64,000 bases of DNA from Sphaerisporangium siamense (GTDB lineage Bacteria > Actinomycetota > Actinomycetes > Streptosporangiales > Streptosporangiaceae), in assembly GCF_014205275.1 (NCBI RefSeq), contig NZ_JACHND010000001.1:1860001-1924000 (forward strand), in the 5' to 3' direction. Made by a program: the position numbers and the translations under genes. The first letter of the stretch is position 1. The number at the start of each line of letters is the position of its first letter. This document shows positions 53,438-61,306 of the stretch, piece after piece. The notes beneath the pieces were generated by a model. The model was not told the origin of the DNA. It did no database searches and was given only the letters and a program-made list of their open reading frames with translations.

Positions 53438-55654
53438 TCAGTCCGCGGTGGTCGGCTTTGGGAAGGGGGCTACCGGGAGGTTCAGGTTCCAGCCGTTGAT
53501 TATTGCCTTGGGGCCGATGACGATGCTGTCGCTCCCGAGGTCGTAGCGGACGTAGGCGTTGCCGGAGAAGAGCCAGAGTTGGGACTCGGGGCCGGTGTAG
53601 CGGACGGCGGCGTCGATGCGTTCGGCGAAGCCGGTGCCTCGTAGGCCGGCCCAGCCGGCCTCGATGGGCTTCGGTCCGATGAGGACATGGGACGAGGTGA
53701 GGCTGTAGCGGAGGTACTGGTCGTCCTTGAACAGCCAGGCGTCGTCGGGGCTGCCGGGGACCGGGACGGCGGCGTCGATGTGGTCGAAGCCCGCGGATCC
53801 GAGTCCGGCCCAACCGTCCTCGATCAGGAGCGGGCCCCGGACGACCGAGTCGGCCTCGACGTCGTAGGTGAGATACGAGTGCCCGTGGAAGAACCAGGCC
53901 TGGGTTCTGTTCTGCGGGTTCTCCAGCGCGGCGTCGATCCGCCGGGTGAACTCGCCGTGCGCCTTGAGGCCCTGCCATCCTTCGGCGATCGGGGTCACCA
54001 CGTGGCTGATGACATTGTTCGTGGCGTTGAAACGGAGATAGTAGCCGTCACGGAAGAACCAGATCTCGTCGTTCGCGGTCGGGTGGGGGAGGGCTGCGTC
54101 GATGCGGTCCACGAACAGCTTGTTCTGTAATCCCGACCACCCCGCGGCGATCGGTTTGGGCTCGATCCGGATCTGACAGTCGTACGTGTTGTAGCGCAGG
54201 TATTCGTCGTCCCGGAAAAGCCACACCTGGTTCTGAAAGCCTGGACAGGCGAGTGCGGCGCTGACGCCGTGGACGAAATCGGTCTGCTCCAGGCCCGGCA
54301 GCGCGTTCGTGATCAGGCTGGGGCCGGTGATCGTGTCGTTGTCGAGGTTGTACCGGACGACTTCGGGGCCGCGGAAGAGGTAGACGGCGTTGGCGCCGCT
54401 CGGGTCCTTCACCGCGGCGTCTATGTAGTCGACGAACGCGGTGCCCCGCAGGCCTGGCCAGCCGTCGTAGATCTCCTTCGGCCCCACGAGGATGCTCTGG
54501 TCGGTGGCGCTGTACCGGACGTACTTCGAACCGCGGAACAGCCAGAGGGTGGCCGTGGCGCCGGGTATGGCGGTGGCCGCGCTCACGCCGTCGGCGAAGT
54601 CGGTGCCGGCCAGCGCCGGCCACGAGTACGAGATCGGCAAGGGGCCGACGAGGATGGTGTCCTTCGACACGTCGTACAGCATGATCTCGTTGGCCTGGAA
54701 GAAGACGACCGCGTTGTCGCTGTCCCGCAGGTTGACCGCGGCGTCGATCACCGGGTATCGGATGTCGCCGTCGTCGGCCGCGGCCAGGACGGTGGCATCG
54801 GCGTATCCGCTTCGGCCGGCGGAACCGGTCTTCAGGTACATGACGGCGAGCGCCGCCGCGACCTCGAACACGGTCGTGAAGGTCAGCGTGCCGACCGTCA
54901 GCGGAGGGTAGGTCCTCGCGTCGTCCGCGGGAAGGGGGTTCTCGCCACGCCGTTGGATGTCGAGGCTGATGACCTGCCAGTTTCGCTCCAGGTCGCTCAT
55001 CTGGCGCCTGGTGTCCGCGTCCACGCTCGTGTACTGGCTCCAGGCCGCGTGGACGGCCCGGGAGATGTAGTAGAAGCGGGTCGCCTCGCAGATCATTTCC
55101 GTCAGGAGGAGGATGCCCTGGGCCGCCTGCGCGGTGGACGGAGAATCCAGGAGTAGATCCCTGACCCGCTGGTCCAGGCCCGAGCGGGACATCGTGATGC
55201 TCGTTCGCCCCGTCCCCGCGGCGCGCTCCAGGTCCTGGTAGTTCTCCCCGATGCCGAGACCTACCAGGTCGCGATCGGGGACGAGGTCCAGTGCCCCCAC
55301 CCTGCGTCTGTCGTCTTCGCCGCCTAAATAGTAGAAACGACGAGCGTTTCCCCGGGCGTCCACCTGCGCGAACCCGATGCTGTAGAGATTGTCGCGCCGG
55401 ATGTAGAGGTCCACCGCGCCGCCGTCGCCCGCGGTCAGCCGGACGCTGAAATAGCCGTCCCTGGTGGTCGGATCCGCCGCGTCGTCCACGCGGTAGACGA
55501 CGCGGGTCTCGCCGTCGCGGGTGTACGTCCCGAACTGGAGAGAGCCGTTCCTGGTCAAACCCCTGCGGAGGGCTCTGATGAATTGGAGATAGTCCTGTTC
55601 ATAGCCCTCTTGCTTCGTCAGGTCGAGGGTCGTCATCGGCTCGAGGAGGGGCAT
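53438..55654 (-). CDS. Ribosome-inactivating-protein domain fused to eight hemopexin repeats
   Basis: 738 residues. Residues ~15-235 match the rRNA N-glycosidase (ricin A/Shiga) fold. All five catalytic positions are visible: Y91 (NLYSIGF), Y139 (GENYQDLERAAG), E190 and R193 (ICEATRFYYIS) and W226 (LERNWQVIS). A hydrophobic stretch (252-274, LTVGTLTFTTVFEVAAALAVMYL) follows. Residues ~300-730 are eight ~53-residue hemopexin-type repeats (IDAA...WLFR...YLRY...GP..I..GW.GL), enough for two four-bladed propellers. Such enzymes depurinate the sarcin-ricin loop adenine. No signal peptide. ATG at 55654 behind GAAGGG. It lies downstream of a serine hydrolase gene on the same strand. Likely a toxin against eukaryotic ribosomes; receptor unknown. 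Confidence 0.88.
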   Translation of the reverse strand: MPLLEPMTTLDLTKQEGYEQDYLQFIRALRRGLTRNGSLQFGTYTRDGETRVVYRVDDAADPTTRDGYFSVRLTAGDGGAVDLYIRRDNLYSIGFAQVDARGNARRFYYLGGEDDRRRVGALDLVPDRDLVGLGIGENYQDLERAAGTGRTSITMSRSGLDQRVRDLLLDSPSTAQAAQGILLLTEMICEATRFYYISRAVHAAWSQYTSVDADTRRQMSDLERNWQVISLDIQRRGENPLPADDARTYPPLTVGTLTFTTVFEVAAALAVMYLKTGSAGRSGYADATVLAAADDGDIRYPVIDAAVNLRDSDNAVVFFQANEIMLYDVSKDTILVGPLPISYSWPALAGTDFADGVSAATAIPGATATLWLFRGSKYVRYSATDQSILVGPKEIYDGWPGLRGTAFVDYIDAAVKDPSGANAVYLFRGPEVVRYNLDNDTITGPSLITNALPGLEQTDFVHGVSAALACPGFQNQVWLFRDDEYLRYNTYDCQIRIEPKPIAAGWSGLQNKLFVDRIDAALPHPTANDEIWFFRDGYYLRFNATNNVISHVVTPIAEGWQGLKAHGEFTRRIDAALENPQNRTQAWFFHGHSYLTYDVEADSVVRGPLLIEDGWAGLGSAGFDHIDAAVPVPGSPDDAWLFKDDQYLRYSLTSSHVLIGPKPIEAGWAGLRGTGFAERIDAAVRYTGPESQLWLFSGNAYVRYDLGSDSIVIGPKAIINGWNLNLPVAPFPKPTTAD

Positions 55655-55859
55655 GTCGGATTACCCTTCGTGTGCGTGGTGGATCACCGGAACGGCAGGG
55701 TGAATTCGCAACGTTCCCGAAACACGGCACACCTGTTCCTGAAAGACCGCCATCACATCATGAAGCCATCGAATCGCCGGCAGATGAAGGTGAGTGTGAT
55801 GTGCGTCGCCGGTCAGGATTGTCTGGCCGGCTCGCAGGGTGCGAGCGACCGCTCCGCGC

Positions 55860-57065
55860 TCAGGAGTCGCAGTCGGAGGTCTCAAGGGCCAGTGTGGCGA
55901 GGTGGCGGGCGATGCCGTTGGTGTCGGTGTCCTGTACGTTGCTGAGGACGACCACCGCGATGTCGTCGTCGGGGAGGTACATGTTGCTCGCGGCGTAGCC
56001 CTGGAGGAGGCCGGGGTGGTAGCGGAGGCGGTGGCCTTCGAGCCGGTCGACGAGCCAGCCGAAGGCGTACGCGGTGGAGGGAAGGTTGAGGCAGCCGGCG
56101 GAGGGGCACGGCGCCTGGGGCGTGAACGCCTGCTTGACGGTGGCGGGTGGCGCGACACGGTACGCGCCGAACGCCCGGTCCCAGCGGACGATGTCGTCGG
56201 CGTTGGAGTAGACGCCGGTCGCGGAGAAGGCCTGCGAGCCGTTGATCGGCGGGGCCGGCGATCCGACCGTGAAGTAGCCCTTCGCGTACCCGTCGGGCGG
56301 GTTTCCCCTGCTGTAGCCGGTGTGCCGGAGCTTCAGCGGGCCGGTGATCTCGTCGTGCAGTACGGCGCCGTACGGCCTGTGCGTCACCTTCTGGATGATC
56401 GCGCCGGCCAGGATGTAGCCGGAGTTGCTGTACTCCCAGCAGGTGCCGGGCTTGAAGTCCAGTGGCTTGTGCACGAACCGCTGGATGAGCCGCCGGGTCG
56501 TGGTCGGCTGGGAGAGCTTGCGATAGAAGCCGGGCAGTTGCTGGATGTCGGGGATGCCGGAGGTGTGGGTGAGGATCTCGCGGATCGTGATGGGCCGCCA
56601 CGCCTTCGGGCAGGCTTCGAGGTAGGCCGGGACGAGGTACGGGCAGACGCGGTCGTCCAGGCCGAGCAGCCCCCGGTCGCGGAGCTTCAGCACGACCATC
56701 GAGGTGAACTGCTTGGTGACCGAGGCGATGCGGAAGACCGTGTCCGGGCGGATGGGGATGTGCCGCTCCTCGTCCGACTCGCCGGCGGCGAAACGCACCA
56801 GCACCCTCCCGCGCCGCACCACCAGCGCCGAGCCGGTGAACCGCTGTTTCGCCGCCAGATCGCTGAGGTACTCCCGCATCTCCGCGGTGATCTGATCGTC
56901 CTGCCGCGCCGGCGCCGCGTTCCGGGTGGCCGTGTGATCGGCGCCGCCGGTCACGACGGCGCCTCCGGCGGCCACGGCGTCGGCGGGAGTGGCCGCGGGG
57001 ACGGCCGCGCCGGTGAGCGCGGCGCCGAGCACTAGCGATATGACAACGTCACGGCACCTGGGCAT
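55860..57065 (-). CDS. Secreted serine hydrolase (beta-lactamase/DD-peptidase family)
   Basis: 401 residues with a signal peptide (DVVISLVLGAALTGAAVPAA) and the class C beta-lactamase/DD-carboxypeptidase motifs: S-x-x-K in RIASVTKQFTSM, Y-S-N in CWEYSNSGYILAG and H-P-G in RYHPGLLQGY. Likely a D-Ala-D-Ala peptidase or an esterase of the same fold, outside the membrane. ATG at 57065 with GGGGAG. 205 bases upstream of the RIP-hemopexin gene and on the same strand; cotranscription is possible. Confidence 0.88.
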   Translation of the reverse strand: MPRCRDVVISLVLGAALTGAAVPAATPADAVAAGGAVVTGGADHTATRNAAPARQDDQITAEMREYLSDLAAKQRFTGSALVVRRGRVLVRFAAGESDEERHIPIRPDTVFRIASVTKQFTSMVVLKLRDRGLLGLDDRVCPYLVPAYLEACPKAWRPITIREILTHTSGIPDIQQLPGFYRKLSQPTTTRRLIQRFVHKPLDFKPGTCWEYSNSGYILAGAIIQKVTHRPYGAVLHDEITGPLKLRHTGYSRGNPPDGYAKGYFTVGSPAPPINGSQAFSATGVYSNADDIVRWDRAFGAYRVAPPATVKQAFTPQAPCPSAGCLNLPSTAYAFGWLVDRLEGHRLRYHPGLLQGYAASNMYLPDDDIAVVVLSNVQDTDTNGIARHLATLALETSDCDS

Positions 57066-57246
57066 TTTCTCCCCTGAACGTCTGCTGCCCCGAAATATCG
57101 GCACTTCTTCGGGCGCGGGGAGTTCCGTTCGAGAACGCCCTGACGGGCCATTCTTATAGGGGCTTGCCGGTGTCCCTGGGAGCCACAAAGGGTGATCGAC
57201 GCCTTTTTCCTCCCGCATATCTCTTTGTTAGCACTGCGGCGTGGTG

Positions 57247-58005
57247 TCAGTCTCCGGTGAACTTGGGCCGGCGACCCTCGCGTACCGAGGCGAAGCCCTC
57301 GCGGAGGTCCTTCGTGCCGAACATGAGCTGGTAACCCCGGCGTTCCAGGGCGATTCCGGCCTCGAAGGAGGTGTCCAGGCCGAGGCGTACGACCTCTTTG
57401 ATCTGCCGTACGGCCAGGCGCGGGCGGGACGCGATCAGCGCGGCCAGCTCCACGGCGCGGTCGATGGCGTCGCCCTCGACCACCTCGGAGACGTAGCCGA
57501 GGCGGTGGGCGTCGGCCGCGCTCATGGGCGTGCCGGTGAGCAGGGCGTACAGCGCGTTCTGCCGCCCGATGGTCCGGGGCAGCCGCTGGGTCGCGCCGCC
57601 GCCGGGCACCAGGCCGATGGTGACCTCGGTCTGGGCGAAGCGCGCGTTCTCCGCGGCGATCACGAAGTCGCACTGGAGGATGAACTCGTTGCCGCCGCCG
57701 AACGCGTCGCCGTTCACGGCGGCGATCACCGGCTTGGCGCTGTACCAGAACGCCTGGTGGGTGTAGGCGCGGATCGCGCCGACCACGTCGCGTTCGGCCT
57801 GTTCGCTCAGGTCGGCGCCGACGGCGAAGACGGTGTCGCCGCCGGTCAGGACGATCGCGCCGATGTCGTCGTCGGTGTTGAGCGTGTCGATGGCCTCGGC
57901 GAGCAGCTCGCGTACCTCGGTGTTGAGCGCGTTCCGCACCTCCGGCCGGTTGAGCCGGACGATCGCGACGCCGTCGCGGGGCTTTTCGATCTCGACAACT
58001 GCCAT
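57247..58005 (-). CDS. Enoyl-CoA hydratase/isomerase-family protein
   Basis: 252-residue crotonase-fold enzyme. It has IVRLNRPEVRNALNTEV, the oxyanion segment TVFAVGADLSEQ, VIAAVNGDAFGGGNEFIL and the catalytic Glu in FAQTEVTIGLVPGGGATQRLPR. Last gene of the catabolic cluster on the minus strand; a role in side-chain or ring-fission product degradation as CoA thioester is likely. ATG at 58005; the frame extends no further with family sequence. Confidence 0.9.
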   Translation of the reverse strand: MAVVEIEKPRDGVAIVRLNRPEVRNALNTEVRELLAEAIDTLNTDDDIGAIVLTGGDTVFAVGADLSEQAERDVVGAIRAYTHQAFWYSAKPVIAAVNGDAFGGGNEFILQCDFVIAAENARFAQTEVTIGLVPGGGATQRLPRTIGRQNALYALLTGTPMSAADAHRLGYVSEVVEGDAIDRAVELAALIASRPRLAVRQIKEVVRLGLDTSFEAGIALERRGYQLMFGTKDLREGFASVREGRRPKFTGD

Positions 58006-58050
58006 GGGTGGTCCTGGCCTTTCGGTACGCCCGGGCGGGGGCGGCGGGCG

Positions 58051-58569
58051 TCAGTGATGGGACTCGAAGGTGTCCATGTTCGGGTTGTTCCTGAGCTTTC
58101 CGAAGATCTCGGAGCCGTCGTTGATCCAGTGCGGGGACCGCGGCGTCCCGGTGGCGCCGTCGAGGTCGGCGACGCCGATGTAGCAGACCATGAACCAGAT
58201 CAGCTCCGCCGCGAACATCTCCGGGTGCTCCCGCGGAATCCGCCCGCCCACCCGCCGGGTCCACTCGGCCATGGCCGTGTCCAGGTCGACGCGGAAGCCG
58301 AGGGTGGTGTCCGGTAGGTCCGTGTCATGAAATGTCACTAGAAGCCGGTCTTTGCCGTCCTCGACGGTGTAGTCCACCCCTTCGAAGGTGAACGCCGGCC
58401 AGAAGGACCGGTCGTGGAGGTACTCGTCCTCGGCCGGCGCGTGAGAGGCACGCCGGTTGGTGCGGTACCGGTCGCTCAGCAGCGACCACATGTGGTCGCG
58501 GATCACCTCGGGCAGCGCGGCGCCGCCGTTCGCGTGCCCCGTGCCGTCCCCGGCGGGATCGACGTTCAC
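58051..58569 (-). CDS. Unknown protein in the Rieske oxygenase cluster
   Basis: 172 residues starting at a GTG (58569) whose GTGA overlaps the reductase stop by four bases. Contains LPEVIRDHMWSLLSDRYRTN, FTFEGVDYTVEDGKDRLLVTFH and ELIWFMVCYIGVADLDGATG. No family recognised, no cofactor motif, no signal peptide. Tight coupling to the ferredoxin reductase says it takes part in the same pathway, perhaps as a substrate-handling protein or a missing hydrolase. Confidence 0.75.
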   Translation of the reverse strand: MNVDPAGDGTGHANGGAALPEVIRDHMWSLLSDRYRTNRRASHAPAEDEYLHDRSFWPAFTFEGVDYTVEDGKDRLLVTFHDTDLPDTTLGFRVDLDTAMAEWTRRVGGRIPREHPEMFAAELIWFMVCYIGVADLDGATGTPRSPHWINDGSEIFGKLRNNPNMDTFESHH

Positions 58570-59804
58570 CGTGCGTACACCCCCTGGGTGGTCGTTCCTT
58601 CCGACTGGATGCGCGCCTTCATCCGCATCACCGCGCGCGGCGTGTTGACCCCCGCGGCGGCGACGACCCGGCCCTCCCGGAAGTAGGTCACGAACGGGTA
58701 CCCGTCCGCCCCGGTCCTCTCGACGCGGACCTCGTCGTGGCCGTGCGCGTGGCCGACCATCTGGTACTTGAGCCCGTACTGGTCGGACCAGAAGTACGGC
58801 ACGTCCGCGAAGGGCGCGGGCTCGCGGCCCTCCCGCCCGGCCGACCAGCTCTCGACGGCGTGCCGGGCCTGCGCCGACGCGTTGCTCCAGTGCTCCACCC
58901 GCATCCGGCGCCCGAACACCGGGTGCCTCCAGTTGGCGACGTCCCCGGCCGCCAAGATGTTCGGCCGCGCGGTGCGCAGCGCCGCGTCGCAACCGAGACC
59001 GTCGGAGAGGTCGAGCCCCGAGCCGTCCAGCCAGTCGCAGGAGGTCACCGCGCCGAGCCCGAGGACGACCAGCTCCGCCGAGGTCTGTTCGCCGTCGTCG
59101 TAGGTCAGCACGACCGGGTCATGTGGCCCGGCCGCGGTCAGGCCGGTGACGGTCGTGCGCAGCCGGGCGGTGACGCCGTGGGCGTGGTGCCGGTCCAGGC
59201 AGAACCGCCCGAGCTCGGCGCCGAACACCGGCTCCATCGGCAGCCGTCCCTGCACGACCAGTTCGACGGGCAGCCCGCAGGACCGCAACGAGGCGGCCAT
59301 CTCGCTGCCGACCAGCCCCGCGCCGACGACCACCGTGCGGGGCCGCCCGGCCAGCCGCTCCTTGATCCGTTCGGCGTCGGCGAGGGTGCGCAGGCAGTGG
59401 ACGCCGGGCAGTCCCGCGAACGCCGCGGGGACGCGGGCGCGCATCCCGGTGCAGACGAACAGGGCGTCGAAGGCGATCCATTCCTCCCCGGAGTCCGCCG
59501 TACGCGTGACCAGCACGCGGTCGGCGTCCGGGTCGAGCCGCGCGCACACCGCGTGGTCCAGGACGCGCAGCCGCAGGCCGTACCGCTCCGGGATCGGCAG
59601 GCGGATCGCGTCCCGGGTGACCTTGCCCTGGATGAGCTCCTTGGACAGGGCGGGCCGGGAGTACGGGGCCGTGCCCTCGGGGCCCCGTACCCAGACGACG
59701 TCGCCGGTGAAGCCGCGCCGGTCGAGTTCGGCGACCACGGTGTGGCCGGCGAGGGAGCCGCCGGCCACCACGATGGTCTGTGAGGTGTCGCCGGCCACGC
59801 TCAT
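58566..59804 (-). CDS. NAD(P)H-ferredoxin reductase (Rieske oxygenase type)
   Basis: 412 residues. FAD-binding GGSLAGHTVVAEL at the N-terminus (usually GxGxxG), NAD(P)-binding VVVGAGLVGSEMA in the middle, and ILAAGDVANWRHPVFG, then VEHWSNASAQARHA, the BphA4/CamA-type reductase pattern. Passes electrons from NADH to the adjacent 64-residue ferredoxin. ATG overlaps the ferredoxin stop by four bases (ATGA). Confidence 0.92.
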   Translation of the reverse strand: MSVAGDTSQTIVVAGGSLAGHTVVAELDRRGFTGDVVWVRGPEGTAPYSRPALSKELIQGKVTRDAIRLPIPERYGLRLRVLDHAVCARLDPDADRVLVTRTADSGEEWIAFDALFVCTGMRARVPAAFAGLPGVHCLRTLADAERIKERLAGRPRTVVVGAGLVGSEMAASLRSCGLPVELVVQGRLPMEPVFGAELGRFCLDRHHAHGVTARLRTTVTGLTAAGPHDPVVLTYDDGEQTSAELVVLGLGAVTSCDWLDGSGLDLSDGLGCDAALRTARPNILAAGDVANWRHPVFGRRMRVEHWSNASAQARHAVESWSAGREGREPAPFADVPYFWSDQYGLKYQMVGHAHGHDEVRVERTGADGYPFVTYFREGRVVAAAGVNTPRAVMRMKARIQSEGTTTQGVYAR

Positions 59805-59995
59805 TCCACCAGGGTCAGGGCGAGGACGGGGCAGGAGGTGACCGACTGCCGGACCTGGGCGTGGACGTCCGGGTCGTCGGGGATCTCGTCGGTGACGTGC
59901 AGGGTCAGGTCGTCGTCGACGTCGAAGACGTCGGGGGCGATCCCCATGCACACGCCGTTGCCGTCGCACAGGTTGCGGTCAACAGTGATCTTCAT
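59801..59995 (-). CDS. Ferredoxin of the Rieske oxygenase system
   Basis: 64 residues with cysteines C10 and C16 (CDGNGVC) and C55 (SCPVLAL), and an Asn where a fourth Cys would stand; the pattern C-x5-C...C-P is that of 3Fe-4S ferredoxins of P450 and oxygenase systems in actinobacteria. ATG at 59995. Lies between the oxygenase and its reductase genes in one operon, 32 bases after the oxygenase stop. Confidence 0.93.
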   Translation of the reverse strand: MKITVDRNLCDGNGVCMGIAPDVFDVDDDLTLHVTDEIPDDPDVHAQVRQSVTSCPVLALTLVE

Positions 59996-60027
59996 GTCGT
60001 GTCCTCACGCGAAGGGATGTCTCGGCG

Positions 60028-61245
60028 TCAGAGGGCGGCCGGGGTCTCCAGGCCGCCGTCGACCAGGTCCACGTAGTCCTGGTAGCGCTTCAGCAGCCAC
60101 TGGTTGAACTGGAGGAGCGACTCCTCCTGGAACGAGTAGCGGCCGGGACGGCGGAAACGGGAGCGCATGCCCTTCTGCAGGGAGAGGTCCGAGCTGGCGT
60201 CCTGCTGGTGGAAGAGGACGAGACCGTCCTGAGCGATCTTGTAGAGCTGTTCGAAGCGGGGGTGCTTGGTGGACTCCTCCGGATACAGGTGGCCGATGCG
60301 CAGGTTCATGTGCTCGGGCCCGGCCGGCAGGACGAGGTAGTAGAACAGGCCCTCCGGCACCGCTCCGAAGCCCAGGTTCGGCGGGATCGAGGCGAAGATG
60401 ACCTGGTTGCGCTCCTTCTCGCCGAGCGTCGGGATGACCGGGAGCAGGGCCTTGGTGGTCGGGTTGAAACCGGCGTCGGGGTGATAGAAGCCGGTCGGGT
60501 GGTAGATCGCGCCCTCGTCGGGGCCGATGTCGACGAAGCTGGTCAGCCTGACGTGCGCGAAGTCGTGCAGCATGCCGTGGAGGTAGGCGCTGTGGTACGG
60601 CTCGATGCCGTTCTCCAGCTGGGACTTCCAGTTCCAGTTGTTGCCGCGCAGCTCGGCCACCGGCATGCTCACCATGTCGCCGATGTGGTAGTTCTCCAGT
60701 TCGGCGGTCAGCTTGGTGAGCGTGGGCGCGAGGGGCTTCGCGTCCGGGTCGAGGTTGGTGAAGACGAAGCCGTTCCAGATCTCGACCCGGTGCGAGGGCA
60801 GGTACGCCTCTCCCTTCAGGTTCTTGAGGCCGATGGTGTCGTTCATGGAGGGCGCCGCGATGAGGTTTCCGTCCAGTCCGTAGGTCCAGGCGTGGAACGG
60901 GCAGCGGAACAGCCTGCCGGTGTTCCCCGATCCCTCGCACACCAGGTGGGCCCGGTGCGCGCAGACCGGGGTGAGCACCCGGATCTCCATGTCCTTGCCG
61001 CGGACCATCATCAAGGGCTCGTCGCCCATGTCGACGCGGACGAAGTCTCCCGGCTTCGGGATCTCGTCGACGCGGCCGAGGCACAGCCACTGCCGCATGA
61101 AGATGGACTCCTGCTCGAAGGCGTAGAACTCCGGATCGACATAGCACTCGCGGGGAAGGTTCCAGCCGGTGGCCATGTCGCGGGAGCCCTCTTCGATGAC
61201 CTTGAGGATCCGCCGGAGGTTCGCTGAAACGGGCGCCTGACCCAT
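60028..61245 (-). CDS. Rieske ring-hydroxylating oxygenase alpha subunit
   Basis: 405 residues. Rieske 2Fe-2S site C95-x-H97 and C115-x2-H118 (VCAHRAH and RCPFHAW). Catalytic domain with mononuclear iron ligands in EPYHSAYLHG (two histidines) and a C-terminal carboxylate near DGLVLFHQQDASSD. Adds one or two oxygen atoms to an aromatic or N-heterocyclic ring, or N-demethylates, using the adjacent ferredoxin and reductase. No beta-subunit gene is present, so it is likely a one-subunit-type oxygenase. ATG at 61245 with AAGGAG upstream. Confidence 0.92.
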   Translation of the reverse strand: MGQAPVSANLRRILKVIEEGSRDMATGWNLPRECYVDPEFYAFEQESIFMRQWLCLGRVDEIPKPGDFVRVDMGDEPLMMVRGKDMEIRVLTPVCAHRAHLVCEGSGNTGRLFRCPFHAWTYGLDGNLIAAPSMNDTIGLKNLKGEAYLPSHRVEIWNGFVFTNLDPDAKPLAPTLTKLTAELENYHIGDMVSMPVAELRGNNWNWKSQLENGIEPYHSAYLHGMLHDFAHVRLTSFVDIGPDEGAIYHPTGFYHPDAGFNPTTKALLPVIPTLGEKERNQVIFASIPPNLGFGAVPEGLFYYLVLPAGPEHMNLRIGHLYPEESTKHPRFEQLYKIAQDGLVLFHQQDASSDLSLQKGMRSRFRRPGRYSFQEESLLQFNQWLLKRYQDYVDLVDGGLETPAAL

Positions 61246-61306
61246 GATCGTGGTGCTCCTTAGGGGTACTGCGTTATCTGTGCGGTGACGCCGGGGGGCG
61301 CGAGAG

